This document shows, piece by piece, positions 8,866-17,039 of a stretch of DNA of 64,000 nt. How positions within the stretch are numbered: position 1 is the stretch's first letter; every line of letters starts with the position of its first letter. The notes beneath the pieces were generated by a model. That model was not told where the DNA came from and did no database searches. It worked only from the letters and a program-made list of their open reading frames with translations. The DNA comes from UBA5072 sp041737175 (GTDB lineage: Bacteria; Bacteroidota; Bacteroidia; Bacteroidales; UBA10428), in assembly GCA_041737175.1 (NCBI GenBank), contig JBGSSF010000002.1, positions 66,406 through 130,405 on the forward strand. Direction: 5' to 3'. A program made the translations under genes and the position numbers.

Positions 8866-9164
8866 CCTGCCTCGCCGGCAGGCAGGCGCTCCACGGTAAA
8901 TAAAATGAATTTCATATATTGAAAATTGAATTGCCGGAAGGGCATATGAAGATAACATAAAGCCACAAAGTGGCTTAATTTCAATAACCACGGGTGAAAC
9001 CCGTGGTATTAAGGCCTGGATTCTGCTCAACCCTGTGAAGGGGTTGAATATCATTATTGCTCATTTGAAAAATTCAACCCTTGCAGGGTTGCTAAATTCT
9101 TCTTCAGGTTTCTTCTCCGTGGGTTGCACCCACGGTTATTCATATTTAACTCCTTCGGAGTTAA
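8866..9164. repeat. cluster of REP-like palindromes in a gene-free stretch
   Basis: The roughly 640-bp stretch from the hom leader to the broken DUF486 gene has no convincing gene. It holds at least six short hairpins: 8960-8976 (GCCAC/GTGGC), 8987-9007 (ACCACGGGT/ACCCGTGGT), 9027-9047 (TCAACCC/GGGTTGA), 9075-9091 (CAACCC/GGGTTG), 9117-9135 (CCGTGGGT/ACCCACGG) and 9146-9164 (TTAACTCC/GGAGTTAA). At 8869-8887 a GC-rich segment (GCCTCGCCGGCAGGCAGGC) recurs with one change at 43674-43692. Such clusters in Bacteroidota can be REP-type elements spread by IS200-like (RAYT) transposases. No transposase is encoded here. A 66-codon reading frame on the minus strand across the cluster is not credible. 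Confidence 0.75.
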
Positions 9165-9370
9165 TGAACAATTAATGTCAATATCCATTTCAAAATGTCA
9201 TAGTCCTATTCATTTTATTTCCAATTCTTAATTTGCATTTTAAACAAGTATTTATAAATCGGAAACAAAAAATATCTACTATTGCAAACTGAAAAAAATA
9301 AGTAAAACTTCCATTCAAATTAAACGTTTAATGAAACGTTATTTTCCAATATGAGAATTTCACTATCAAA

Positions 9371-9713
9371 ATGAGAACAATTATCACCGTTGTCGCCGGG
9401 CTTACCTGCAGCAATTTATTCATGACATTCGCCTGGTACGGGACATCTGAAGAACATGAAATCGAATCACTGGGTCATTGCAGCGTTATTAAGCTGGGGT
9501 ATAGCCTTGTTTGAGTATTTAATTCAGGTGCCGACCAACCGGATAGGAAGCAACCAAATGAGTGTGGGACAGTTAAAAATTATGCAGGAAGTGATTACCC
9601 TGAGCGTTTTTATACCCTTCAGCATAATCTACCTGAAGGAGCCCTTTAAGACCAATTATTTGTGGGCCGGATTGTGCATGGTGGGCGCGGCCTATTTTAT
9701 GTTCCGACAATAA
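9371..9713 (+). pseudogene. DUF486 (DMT-type small membrane protein), broken by one extra base
   Basis: From the ATG at 9371 the frame reads MRTIITVVAGLTCSNLFMTF, then AWYG, and then goes off course. A second frame one base later reads KSNHWVIAALLSWGIALFEY and continues to a normal DUF486 C-terminus (LWAGLCMVGAAYFMFRQ). Removing the A at 9443 joins the two as AWYGHLKNMKSNHW, which matches how this family normally reads, and gives a 113-residue protein with about four membrane helices. So the only defect visible is one inserted base. It may be a true mutation or a sequencing/assembly error. DUF486 proteins are small inner-membrane proteins related to drug/metabolite transporters; their substrate is unknown. 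The gene stands alone and converges on the next gene. Confidence 0.8.
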
Positions 9714-9718
9714 CCCGG

Positions 9719-10093
9719 TTATTTAATCATGATTTTTTCGGTATGGGTGACCTTACCGGGGAAGACAATTCTAACCAGGTAAATCCCTTTTTCCATTTTA
9801 TCGAGCTCAACAACAACCGAATTGGTATTGGGCTGATAGTCCTGGTTGAATACCATTTTACCCGTAATATTCAGAACCTGCACTGAAAGTATGCTTTCCG
9901 AGGAGGTAATGGTGATGCGGCCCTCGGTCACGGGATTGGGAAAAATTTCCACGTCTCTTTCCTGCTGATCGGCACTTTCCTGAATCACAAAGGAAAAAGA
10001 GGAATGAGATTCCGAGAAAGGGATCAGATCACCGGCAATGGCTGATGCAGCCCATAAAAAGAGAATTGCTGTTAAGGGTAACCATTTTTTCAT
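9719..10093 (-). CDS. small secreted protein consisting mainly of a T9SS type A sorting domain
   Basis: The 124-residue protein has a signal peptide (MKKWLPLTAILFLWAASAIA) and a short region of about 30 residues. The remainder, from about residue 50, is a type A sorting domain: IFPNPVTEGRITI, then VQVLNITGKMVF, then MEKGIYLVRI, then TEKIMIK. Such domains route cargo through the type IX system to the surface. Here there is almost no cargo. The chosen ATG is internal to a longer frame starting at 10177; it is preferred because it begins the signal peptide and the longer form would cross the palindrome at 10147-10174. The gene follows the SUF operon on the same strand, but shared function is unlikely. 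Confidence 0.8.
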   Translation of the reverse strand: MKKWLPLTAILFLWAASAIAGDLIPFSESHSSFSFVIQESADQQERDVEIFPNPVTEGRITITSSESILSVQVLNITGKMVFNQDYQPNTNSVVVELDKMEKGIYLVRIVFPGKVTHTEKIMIK

Positions 10094-10146
10094 AGGCCGG
10101 GTATTTAACGCAAATTTAGCACAAAAATCATTCCAAATATCAACCT

Positions 10147-10174
10147 GTAGAGACGCATTATAATGCGTCTCTAC
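10147..10174. repeat. 28-bp perfect palindrome
   Basis: GTAGAGACGCATTA followed directly by its reverse complement TAATGCGTCTCTAC. It sits immediately after the stop codon of the DUF59 gene. Palindromes with this GTAGAGACGCAT core are dispersed repeats in several bacterial groups; it could also act as a transcript end. Confidence 0.85.
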
Positions 10175-10178
10175 CATA

Positions 10179-10502
10179 TTATAACATTCCCAATTCCAGC
10201 AAGGCTTCTTCCGACATCATGGTCTGGTCCCAGGGCGGATCAAATACCAGGTTGATATCCACTGAGGATACTCCCGGAATGTCTCCCACCTTTTCTTTGA
10301 TCTCAATGGGAAGGATGTCGGCAACCGGACAATTGGGAGCAGTTAGCGTCATGGTGATCTTCACCCTGTTCTGATCATCCGTCTCAATATCGTAAATCAG
10401 TCCCAGATCATAAATGTTAACCGGGATCTCGGGATCGTATACATTTTTCAGTGTATTCACAATCTCGACCTCCAGGGATAATATATTGCCTTCTTCACTC
10501 AT
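10179..10502 (-). CDS. sufT: DUF59/MIP18-family Fe-S maturation protein (SufT-like)
   Basis: A 107-residue protein of the MIP18/DUF59 family, which helps mature iron-sulfur proteins. Visible family features are VYDPEIPVNIYDLGLIYDI near residues 22-40, then TLTAPNCPVADILP with the conserved Cys near residue 64, then INLVFDPPWDQTMMSEEA. It is the last SUF-related gene of the operon, 13 bp downstream of sufE, which supports the SufT-like role. Stand-alone DUF59 proteins of this size also include PaaD-like proteins, but nothing here points to phenylacetate metabolism. Length is normal. Confidence 0.88.
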   Translation of the reverse strand: MSEEGNILSLEVEIVNTLKNVYDPEIPVNIYDLGLIYDIETDDQNRVKITMTLTAPNCPVADILPIEIKEKVGDIPGVSSVDINLVFDPPWDQTMMSEEALLELGML

Positions 10503-10515
10503 TACTCATCACTCA

Positions 10516-10968
10516 TTACTTTTCATACTTCGTCTTAAACGCCAACGCATATAGTTTCATTTGCTTGATCATAGAAAGCAATCCGTTCGACCGTGTGGGG
10601 GATAAGTTCTCGCGCAGGCCAATCTGATCAATGAAAAAAAGATCGGCATTCATGATCTCATCCGGAGTCCGGTCAGATAAAACACGGATAAGCAGGGAGA
10701 CAATTCCTTTGGTGATGATGGCGTCGCTATCGGCTGTGAAATGAATGATACCGTTCTGATAATCGGCATTCAGCCAGACTTTTGACTGGCAACCGCGGAT
10801 CAGATTATCATTTACTTTTTGCCGGGGATCAATGACCGGCAGATCGCGGCTGAGTTCAATCAGAAAATTGTATTTGTCCATCCAGTCCTCATACACCTCA
10901 AATTCAGATACAATTACTTCCTGAATATCCCGGATACTTTTCACATCTGAAGTATTAACAATTGACAT
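10516..10968 (-). CDS. sufE: SufE sulfur acceptor protein
   Basis: SufE takes persulfide sulfur from the cysteine desulfurase SufS and passes it to the SufBCD scaffold. The 150-residue protein carries the active-site loop IRGCQSKVW with the acceptor Cys, preceded by LPVIDPRQKVNDNL, and has the C-terminal NGLLSMIKQMKLYA helix of the family. Spacing to sufS is 26 bp on the same strand. Length and N-terminus are normal for a Bacteroidota SufE, which has an N-terminal helix (IRDIQEVIVSEFEVYEDWMDKY split over residues 12-33). Confidence 0.94.
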   Translation of the reverse strand: MSIVNTSDVKSIRDIQEVIVSEFEVYEDWMDKYNFLIELSRDLPVIDPRQKVNDNLIRGCQSKVWLNADYQNGIIHFTADSDAIITKGIVSLLIRVLSDRTPDEIMNADLFFIDQIGLRENLSPTRSNGLLSMIKQMKLYALAFKTKYEK

Positions 10969-10994
10969 AAAAGATAGTTCTTATTATACGAAAT

Positions 10995-12218
10995 TTAGCT
11001 GAACATTGTTTTTACCTTTTTCACTGATTCGACCAGTGCGTCCAACTCTTCGGACGTGTTGTAGAACGCCAGGGAAGCCCTTATGGTTCCGCTGATCCCG
11101 TAATGTTGCATCACCGGCTGGGCACAATGCGTGCCTGTGCGCACGGCAATACCCATTTTATCCATCACCATACCGGCATCGTAGGGGTGTATGCCGTCGA
11201 GGTTAAACGAGATAACAGCGCTTTTAGGCCTGGTTGTTCCGTAAAGCTTAACATATTTCAGCTCACTGAGCCTGGATATTCCATAATCAAGCAGTTCCTG
11301 CTCATAAGCCGCAATATTATCAAAGCCGAGGCCGGAAATGTAGTGAAATGCCTCGGCCAGGGCAATGGCACCTATGTAATTGGGCGTACCGGCTTCAAAT
11401 TTAAAGGGCAGGCCGTTGTATGTCGTCTTCTCAAAAGTCACAACATCCACCATCTCCCCGCCACCCTGAAACGGAGGCAATTCCTCGAGCCATTTCTCCT
11501 TGCCGTAGATTATACCAATGCCTGTCGGGCCATATACCTTATGTCCGGAGAACACGAAGAAATCGCAATCCATTTTCTGAACGTCGATTGGAGCGTGCTG
11601 AACCGACTGAGCTCCATCAACCAGCACGGGAATGTCTGCCGCATGCGCTTTCCTTATGATCTCCTCCACAGGATTGACGGTGCCCAGGGTATTGGAAACA
11701 TGAATTACTGCTATCAGCCTGGTTCTTGGTGTAATCAGCCGGTCAAGCTCATCCAGCTTTAATTTTCCTTCGTCGGAGAAAGGAATGACTTTCAGAACGG
11801 CTTTTTTTCGTTCACAAAGCATCTGCCAGGGTACAATATTGGCGTGGTGTTCCATTTCGGTGATCAGTATCTCATCACCGGCCTTCACATACCTTTCGCC
11901 GAATGAAAAGGCAATCCCGTTGATGGAAGCTGTGGTGCCGGGTGTAAAAATGACCTCGTGGGGATGCAGGGCATGGATAAACTGCTGAACAGTTTTCCTG
12001 GCGTTTTCATATTCCCCGGTAGCCTGTTCACTGAGATAATGGACACCCCGGTGAATGCTGCTGTTCCTAAACCGGTGAAAATCATTGATGCAATTGATTA
12101 CACGCAGGGGTTTCTGGGTTGTGGCACCGTTATCGAGGTAGATCAGCGGTTTGTTGTAAACCTGGCGCTGAAGAATCGGGAAATCATTCCGTATGGCATT
12201 AACATTGTATTTCATCAT
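10995..12218 (-). CDS. sufS: cysteine desulfurase SufS
   Basis: A PLP enzyme that converts cysteine to alanine and donates sulfur to SufE. The protein opens with NDFPILQRQ and YLDNGATTQKP. The PLP-binding lysine lies in FSGHKVYGPTGIGI, a His stacks on PLP in TEMEHHANIVPWQ, and the persulfide Cys lies in RTGTHCAQPVM about 365 residues in. These are group II (SufS) hallmarks. The ATG at 12218 gives 407 residues and an N-terminus like E. coli SufS; a longer frame begins with TTG at 12239 inside the end of sufD and is less likely. The gene follows sufD by 11 bp. Confidence 0.95.
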   Translation of the reverse strand: MMKYNVNAIRNDFPILQRQVYNKPLIYLDNGATTQKPLRVINCINDFHRFRNSSIHRGVHYLSEQATGEYENARKTVQQFIHALHPHEVIFTPGTTASINGIAFSFGERYVKAGDEILITEMEHHANIVPWQMLCERKKAVLKVIPFSDEGKLKLDELDRLITPRTRLIAVIHVSNTLGTVNPVEEIIRKAHAADIPVLVDGAQSVQHAPIDVQKMDCDFFVFSGHKVYGPTGIGIIYGKEKWLEELPPFQGGGEMVDVVTFEKTTYNGLPFKFEAGTPNYIGAIALAEAFHYISGLGFDNIAAYEQELLDYGISRLSELKYVKLYGTTRPKSAVISFNLDGIHPYDAGMVMDKMGIAVRTGTHCAQPVMQHYGISGTIRASLAFYNTSEELDALVESVKKVKTMFS

Positions 12219-12229
12219 CCTGAAATCAT

Positions 12230-13597
12230 CTAACCGCAATGAATATTACAGTCATTGCAAAGTGAGAGCTCGCCCCGCAGCCTTCTTTCCACCAGTTCAA
12301 TGATCCTTTCCTTTAATACGGGAACGGAAATACGGCTTACGATCTCATTGGCAAATGCATACATGAGAAGATGCCTGGCTTCTTTTTCCCCGATTCCCCT
12401 GGAACGCATGTAAAACATGGCTTCGGTGTCGAGCTGTCCGACAGTTGCGCCATGGCTGCACTTGACATCATCGGCATAAATCTCGAGATGGGGCTTTGTA
12501 TTCATCCTGGCCGCAGAAGAAAGCAGGAGGTTGTTATTCTTCTGGTACGCCTGAATTTTCTGTGCATCTTTTCGGACCAGTATTTTACCATTGAAAGCTC
12601 CCGTGGCATCATTGTCGAGTATGCCCTTAAACAGCTGGTTGGATGTACCGCGCGGACTTGCATGATCAACAAGCACAAAATTGGCGACATGCTGTGAATC
12701 ATCGCACAGGAACAGTCCGTTGAGGTTGCTGTCACAATCGGGGCCGTCCTGCCGGATATAGAAGTTGTTTCTGATCAACCCTCCGTGCAGGGATATGCTG
12801 TTGCCGTTAAACCGGCTGCTCTGAAGCTGGTGCACAAAGAGATTGTTGATCTGCGTGGACTTGCTGTTCTCGTTTTGCAGCCTGTCAAATGCGATGCTGG
12901 CATTTTCCCCGATAAAAATTTCCGTCAGCGAGTTGGTGAGGTAGCTTTTGTTACAGAGCGTATGGTCACAGACAACAATGCTGGCGGCCGAGTTTTGCTC
13001 CGCCACGATAAGGTTTCTCCGGGTTATCCTGAGGTTTTTCAAAGAATGGCTCAGGTTGATAACCTGCAGGGGTTTCTCCATAATCGTATCCCGGGGAATG
13101 TAAATAAAAACTCCATCCTGGGCGAAAAGGGTGTTCAGGGCAACCAGACCGTCAGCTGATGTATCTGCATAATGCGAATAATGCTTGTGAAACACATCGG
13201 GAAAGCGAAGAGAAGCCTCGTTCAGACTGCAGACCGCAACGCCATCGGGGAGCGTTCCGGCAGGATTGCCGGAATAGTAAAATCCATTTAAAACCAGCAC
13301 CACATGGGTATCAAGATCGGGAACATCACATTTGAAAATACTTTCAATGTCGAATTTAAACGGATTGGCATTCAGTTCCACATCGTAGTTGCCCTGAAAG
13401 TATTTTTCGAGGGGTGTATACCGGTAGGCTTCATTTTTGGTGGACGGTATCCCCAGCCGGTCAAAATCGTGAAAGGCCTGTTCGCGGTATAAATTCAGGA
13501 TCCGTCCGGATCCTGTTTCAAGTATACCGTTGTTTTGACGGAACAAGCTGATCAGATCGCGTTTCAGTTCAGTAGCCAATGTAGAATCATTCGTCAT
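12230..13597 (-). CDS. sufD: Fe-S cluster scaffold subunit SufD
   Basis: SufD pairs with SufB and the ATPase SufC to build Fe-S clusters. The 455-residue protein has the diverged N-terminal part typical of SufD and then a right-handed beta-helix core. Family-defining C-terminal motifs are visible: YADDVKCSHGATVGQLDTEA, then FYMRSRGIGEKEARHLLMYA. It is shorter than and distinct from SufB. The ATG at 13597 is 12 bp from the end of sufC. The C-terminus ends in a CNDCNIHCG stretch with three cysteines. Confidence 0.94.
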   Translation of the reverse strand: MTNDSTLATELKRDLISLFRQNNGILETGSGRILNLYREQAFHDFDRLGIPSTKNEAYRYTPLEKYFQGNYDVELNANPFKFDIESIFKCDVPDLDTHVVLVLNGFYYSGNPAGTLPDGVAVCSLNEASLRFPDVFHKHYSHYADTSADGLVALNTLFAQDGVFIYIPRDTIMEKPLQVINLSHSLKNLRITRRNLIVAEQNSAASIVVCDHTLCNKSYLTNSLTEIFIGENASIAFDRLQNENSKSTQINNLFVHQLQSSRFNGNSISLHGGLIRNNFYIRQDGPDCDSNLNGLFLCDDSQHVANFVLVDHASPRGTSNQLFKGILDNDATGAFNGKILVRKDAQKIQAYQKNNNLLLSSAARMNTKPHLEIYADDVKCSHGATVGQLDTEAMFYMRSRGIGEKEARHLLMYAFANEIVSRISVPVLKERIIELVERRLRGELSLCNDCNIHCG

Positions 13598-13609
13598 AAT
13601 CCGTCCTAT

Positions 13610-14356
13610 TTATTCTTCTCCCTTGATCCAGTCATAGCCTTTTGCCTCGAGCTCCAGGGCCAGTTCCTTACCGCTCGACTTCGCAATCCTGCCTTTGTAA
13701 AGAACATGCACATAATCGGGGATGATGTATTCGAGCAAGCGCTGGTAATGGGTGATGACAATTGTGGCATTGTCTTTCCGGCGCAATTGGTTCACTCCGT
13801 GGGCGACAGTTTTTAATGCGTCAATATCCAACCCCGAGTCGGTTTCATCGAGTATGGCAAGCACAGGTTCAAGCATCGCCATCTGAAAGATCTCGTTTTT
13901 CTTTTTCTCGCCCCCTGAAAAGCCTTCGTTAACCGACCGGTTTGTAAGACTTGTTGTTAAACCCACCAGTTCTTTCTTTTCACGCATGAGCCGCAGGAAG
14001 TCGGAAGCAGAAATAGGCTCAAGACCCTTAAACTTACGGTGCTCGTTGATGGCCGTTTTCATGAAGTTTACGATGGAAACGCCAGGAATTTCAACCGGGT
14101 ACTGGAATCCCAAAAACAATCCTTTTCGCGCACGGTCTTCCGGACTCAGTTCGAGAAGATTCTCACCCCTGTAAGTGACCGTACCACTGGTAACCTCGAA
14201 CATTTCCCTTCCTGCAAGCGCTGCTGCCAGCGTACTTTTGCCTGATCCGTTGGGACCCATGATGGCATGCACTTCACCGGCCTTTACATCGAGATCGATG
14301 CCTTTCAGGATTTCCTTACCGTTGATGCTGACGTGAAGGTCTTTAATTTGTAACAT
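13610..14356 (-). CDS. sufC: Fe-S assembly ATPase SufC
   Basis: An ABC-type ATPase, without membrane segments, that drives the SufBCD scaffold. The 248-residue protein has Walker A GPNGSGKSTLA near residue 35, the SufC-type signature FSGGEKKKNEIFQM, Walker B VLAILDETDSGLDIDAL and the H-loop ITHYQRLL. The DETDSGLDID stretch is characteristic of SufC rather than transport ATPases. It lies between sufB and sufD in the usual sufBCD order. A 69-bp gap to sufB holds a hairpin repeat. Length is normal. Confidence 0.96.
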   Translation of the reverse strand: MLQIKDLHVSINGKEILKGIDLDVKAGEVHAIMGPNGSGKSTLAAALAGREMFEVTSGTVTYRGENLLELSPEDRARKGLFLGFQYPVEIPGVSIVNFMKTAINEHRKFKGLEPISASDFLRLMREKKELVGLTTSLTNRSVNEGFSGGEKKKNEIFQMAMLEPVLAILDETDSGLDIDALKTVAHGVNQLRRKDNATIVITHYQRLLEYIIPDYVHVLYKGRIAKSSGKELALELEAKGYDWIKGEE

Positions 14357-14385
14357 TTATGACAAGATTATTTTCTATTTATTAA

Positions 14386-14420
14386 CACCCTTCAAGGGTC
14401 TTGGGACCGCTTGAAGGGTT
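14386..14420. repeat. dispersed hairpin repeat (acccttcaag...cttgaagggt), copy 1
   Basis: Lies between sufB and sufC. It contains ACCCTTCAAGG and CTTGAAGGGT arms around a short GC-rich centre. On the other strand it is nearly identical to the element at 58968-59002, differing at a few positions in the middle. It sits inside an operon, so it is unlikely to be a full terminator. Confidence 0.75.
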
Positions 14421-14425
14421 AATTA

Positions 14426-15889
14426 TTATCCAACACTGCCTTCTAAACTGATAGCCAACAATTTCTGCGCTTCCACGGCAAATTCCATCGGCAATTTATT
14501 CAGCACTTCCCTGGCGTAACCATTGATAATCAGTCCGACTGCACTTTCGGTATCAATACCCCGCTGGTTGCAATAGAAGATCTGGTCTTCCCCGATTCGT
14601 GAGGTGGTTGCTTCATGCTCTATCACGGCAGATTCGTTTTCAACCTCAATATATGGAAATGTATGGGCGCCGCATTTATCACCCATCAGCATGGAATCGC
14701 ACTGTGTAAAATTACGGACCTTATCGGCGTTCTTCACCACTTTCACCAGACTCCGGAAGCTATTCTGGCCATGTCCGGCAGAGATACCCTTGGATATGAT
14801 GGTACTGTGACTGTTTTTCCCGATATGGATCATTTTTGTGCCGGTGTCAGCCTGCTGGTAATTGTTGGTGACGGCCACTGAATAGAACTCGCCTGTTGTA
14901 TTTTCACCCCGCAGTATACAGCTCGGATATTTCCAGGTAATGGCGGATCCGGTCTCAACCTGTGTCCAGGAAATCTTGGAATTGTCACCTTTGCAGATGC
15001 CCCGTTTGGTCACAAAATTGAAAATGCCGCCTTTCCCGTTTTTATCTCCGGGGTACCAGTTCTGCACGGTGGAGTACTTCACCTCAGCATTTTCAAGGGC
15101 AATGATTTCAACAACTGCCGCATGAAGCTGATTTTCATCGCGCATGGGAGCCGTACAACCCTCAAGGTAGCTGACATAACTGTCATCATCGGCAACCAGC
15201 AGGGTGCGTTCGAACTGACCCGTATTGGCAGCATTGATCCTGAAATAGGTGGAAAGTTCCATAGGGCAGCGCACGCCCCTGGGGATATAGCAAAAGGATC
15301 CGTCGCTGAAGACGGCGGAATTAAGAGATGCGAAATAGTTGTCGGTATAAGGCACAACGGTGCCGATGTATTTCTTAACGAGTTCGGGGTATTCGCGAAT
15401 GGCCTCGCTCATCGAGCAAAACACGATCCCCAGCTCAGCCAGGGTCTCACGGAATGTGGTTTTTACAGAAATGCTGTCCATCACAGCATCAACAGCAACA
15501 CCTGAAAGCAGTTTCTGTTCTTCAAGCGGTATGCCGAGTTTGTTAAATGTGCGGAGGAGTTCCGGATCGACTTCATCCAGACTGTTAAGGCTCACCTGCT
15601 GTTTGGGAGCGGCATAAAAAATAATGTCCTGGTAGCTGATCTCGGGGATGGTGAGGTGCGCCCATTGCGGCATTTTCATAGTGAGCCAGTGCCTGTATGC
15701 TTTCAGACGGAATTCAAGCATGAAGTCGGGTTCATTCTTCTTGGCAGAAATAAGCCTGACGACGTCCTCACTCAATCCTTTGGGAATGGTTTCAGTCTCT
15801 ATATCGGAGAAAAATCCATATTTATACTCACTGCCCGTGACTTCTTTCAATATATGATCCTGTTCTTCTTCCATATACCTTGCATTCAT
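14426..15889 (-). CDS. sufB: Fe-S cluster scaffold subunit SufB
   Basis: The main scaffold subunit of the SUF machine. With the ATG at 15889 the protein is 487 residues, the normal SufB size. Family motifs include KYGFFSDIETETIPKGL, DGSFCYIPRGVRCPMELSTY, YLEGCTAPMRDENQLHAAVV, CGAHTFPYIEV and FYCNQRGIDTESAVGLIING. A longer frame opens at 15940, but that start would lie on the promoter -7 element at 15939-15946, so it is rejected; ATG at 15874 (482 residues) is also possible. It is the first gene of sufBCDSE-sufT, and the divergent thiL gene starts 109 bp away. Confidence 0.95.
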   Translation of the reverse strand: MNARYMEEEQDHILKEVTGSEYKYGFFSDIETETIPKGLSEDVVRLISAKKNEPDFMLEFRLKAYRHWLTMKMPQWAHLTIPEISYQDIIFYAAPKQQVSLNSLDEVDPELLRTFNKLGIPLEEQKLLSGVAVDAVMDSISVKTTFRETLAELGIVFCSMSEAIREYPELVKKYIGTVVPYTDNYFASLNSAVFSDGSFCYIPRGVRCPMELSTYFRINAANTGQFERTLLVADDDSYVSYLEGCTAPMRDENQLHAAVVEIIALENAEVKYSTVQNWYPGDKNGKGGIFNFVTKRGICKGDNSKISWTQVETGSAITWKYPSCILRGENTTGEFYSVAVTNNYQQADTGTKMIHIGKNSHSTIISKGISAGHGQNSFRSLVKVVKNADKVRNFTQCDSMLMGDKCGAHTFPYIEVENESAVIEHEATTSRIGEDQIFYCNQRGIDTESAVGLIINGYAREVLNKLPMEFAVEAQKLLAISLEGSVG

Positions 15890-15938
15890 ATCAGGAACCA
15901 AAAGCTTATAAATATTTAGACTAAATCCAAATAATGGC

Positions 15939-15946
15939 AAATATAC
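15939..15946 (-). promoter_or_regulatory. -7 element of the suf operon promoter
   Basis: The minus strand reads TATATTTG, an exact match to TAnnTTTG. Transcription would start near 15932, leaving a leader of about 43 nt before the ATG at 15889. No TTTG is found at the standard -33 distance; one lies 12 nt upstream. No IscR- or Fur-like site was recognised. Confidence 0.5.
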
Positions 15947-15998
15947 TAAATCTGTATCAAATTATGCAGATATTTGCGGCGTTTTAGTGCGTTCGCCA

Positions 15999-17039
15999 AT
16001 GAAGGATACCCATAAACACAGTGATGAGATATCGAATCTTGGAGAGTTTGGACTGATCAGGCATCTTACACGCGATCTCAAAATAAAAAACAAAAGCACC
16101 TGCAGGGGGATTGGTGATGACGCGGCAGTGCTTGAATTTGGTGGTTCCAGGGTGGTAATATCATCAGACCTGTTGGCTGAAGGAGTTCATTTCAACCTGG
16201 TATACACACCTTTGAAGCACCTGGGCTATAAAGCAGCCGTGGTGAATTTCTCCGACATTTATGCCATGAATGCCCAACCCAGGCAGTTGCTCGTTTCACT
16301 GGCCATCTCCCGAAAGTTCACGGTAAGCATGATTGACAGCCTGTTTTCGGGCATCAGGCTGGCCTGTGATCAATACGGGGTGGACCTGGTTGGCGGAGAT
16401 ACAACATCATCGTATACCGGTTTGACAATCAGCTGCACAGCAGTCGGGGAGGCTGCGGATGAAGAACTGGTATACCGGAACGGTGCCGGCAAGACTGATC
16501 TGATCTGCGTGTCGGGTGATCTGGGGGGCGCCTATATGGGGTTGCAGCTCCTTGAAAGAGAGCGGAAGCTTTTCGAGAAGGAACGGGTAATCCAGCCTGC
16601 TCTTGAAGGGTATGATTATGTTTTGGAAAGGCAGCTTAAACCGGAGGCCCGCAGGGATATAACAGCGTTGTTCAGGGAACTTGGCATTCAGCCTAACGCC
16701 ATGATCGACATATCCGATGGTCTGTCCTCTGAATTGATGCACATTTGTCAGAATTCCGACAAGGGGTGCAGAATTTTCTCAGACAAAATCCCTATACATC
16801 CGGAGACAGAAAGGGTAGCCCGTGAGTTTGGCATGGAACCGCTGATCGCAGCCCTGAATGGTGGCGAGGATTACGAATTGCTTTTTACTTTTCCGGTAAA
16901 ACTGTTTGATAAAATCGGCAACCGTCAGGAAGTCACCATCATTGGACATATGGTGGATGCTGCCGAGGATATGAAAATGATCACTGCGCAGGGGGAGGCT
17001 ATAACTCTTGAAGCACAGGGGTGGAACGCCCTGCGGTAA
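15999..17039 (+). CDS. thiL: thiamine-monophosphate kinase
   Basis: ThiL phosphorylates thiamine monophosphate to the active cofactor thiamine pyrophosphate. The protein shows the AIR-synthase-like fold motifs: GIGDDAAVLEFGG, SSDLLAEGVHFN, VGGDTTSSYTGL, DLICVSGDLGGAYMG, MIDISDGLSSELMHI and NGGEDYELLFTFP. The Asp-rich motifs bind magnesium and ATP. The ATG at 15999 gives 346 residues; a GTG four codons upstream is possible but less likely. The stop codon is directly adjacent to the stop of convergent lpxA. No TPP riboswitch is visible upstream and no other thiamine gene is in the window. Confidence 0.94.
   Translation: MKDTHKHSDEISNLGEFGLIRHLTRDLKIKNKSTCRGIGDDAAVLEFGGSRVVISSDLLAEGVHFNLVYTPLKHLGYKAAVVNFSDIYAMNAQPRQLLVSLAISRKFTVSMIDSLFSGIRLACDQYGVDLVGGDTTSSYTGLTISCTAVGEAADEELVYRNGAGKTDLICVSGDLGGAYMGLQLLERERKLFEKERVIQPALEGYDYVLERQLKPEARRDITALFRELGIQPNAMIDISDGLSSELMHICQNSDKGCRIFSDKIPIHPETERVAREFGMEPLIAALNGGEDYELLFTFPVKLFDKIGNRQEVTIIGHMVDAAEDMKMITAQGEAITLEAQGWNALR

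Noticed and set aside
8854..9054. 66-codon minus-strand frame in the palindrome cluster
   Set aside because: It runs through several hairpins and has no homology or start context.
15890..15940. 17-codon N-terminal extension of SufB
   Set aside because: The start would lie on the TATATTTG promoter element, upstream of the predicted transcript start.
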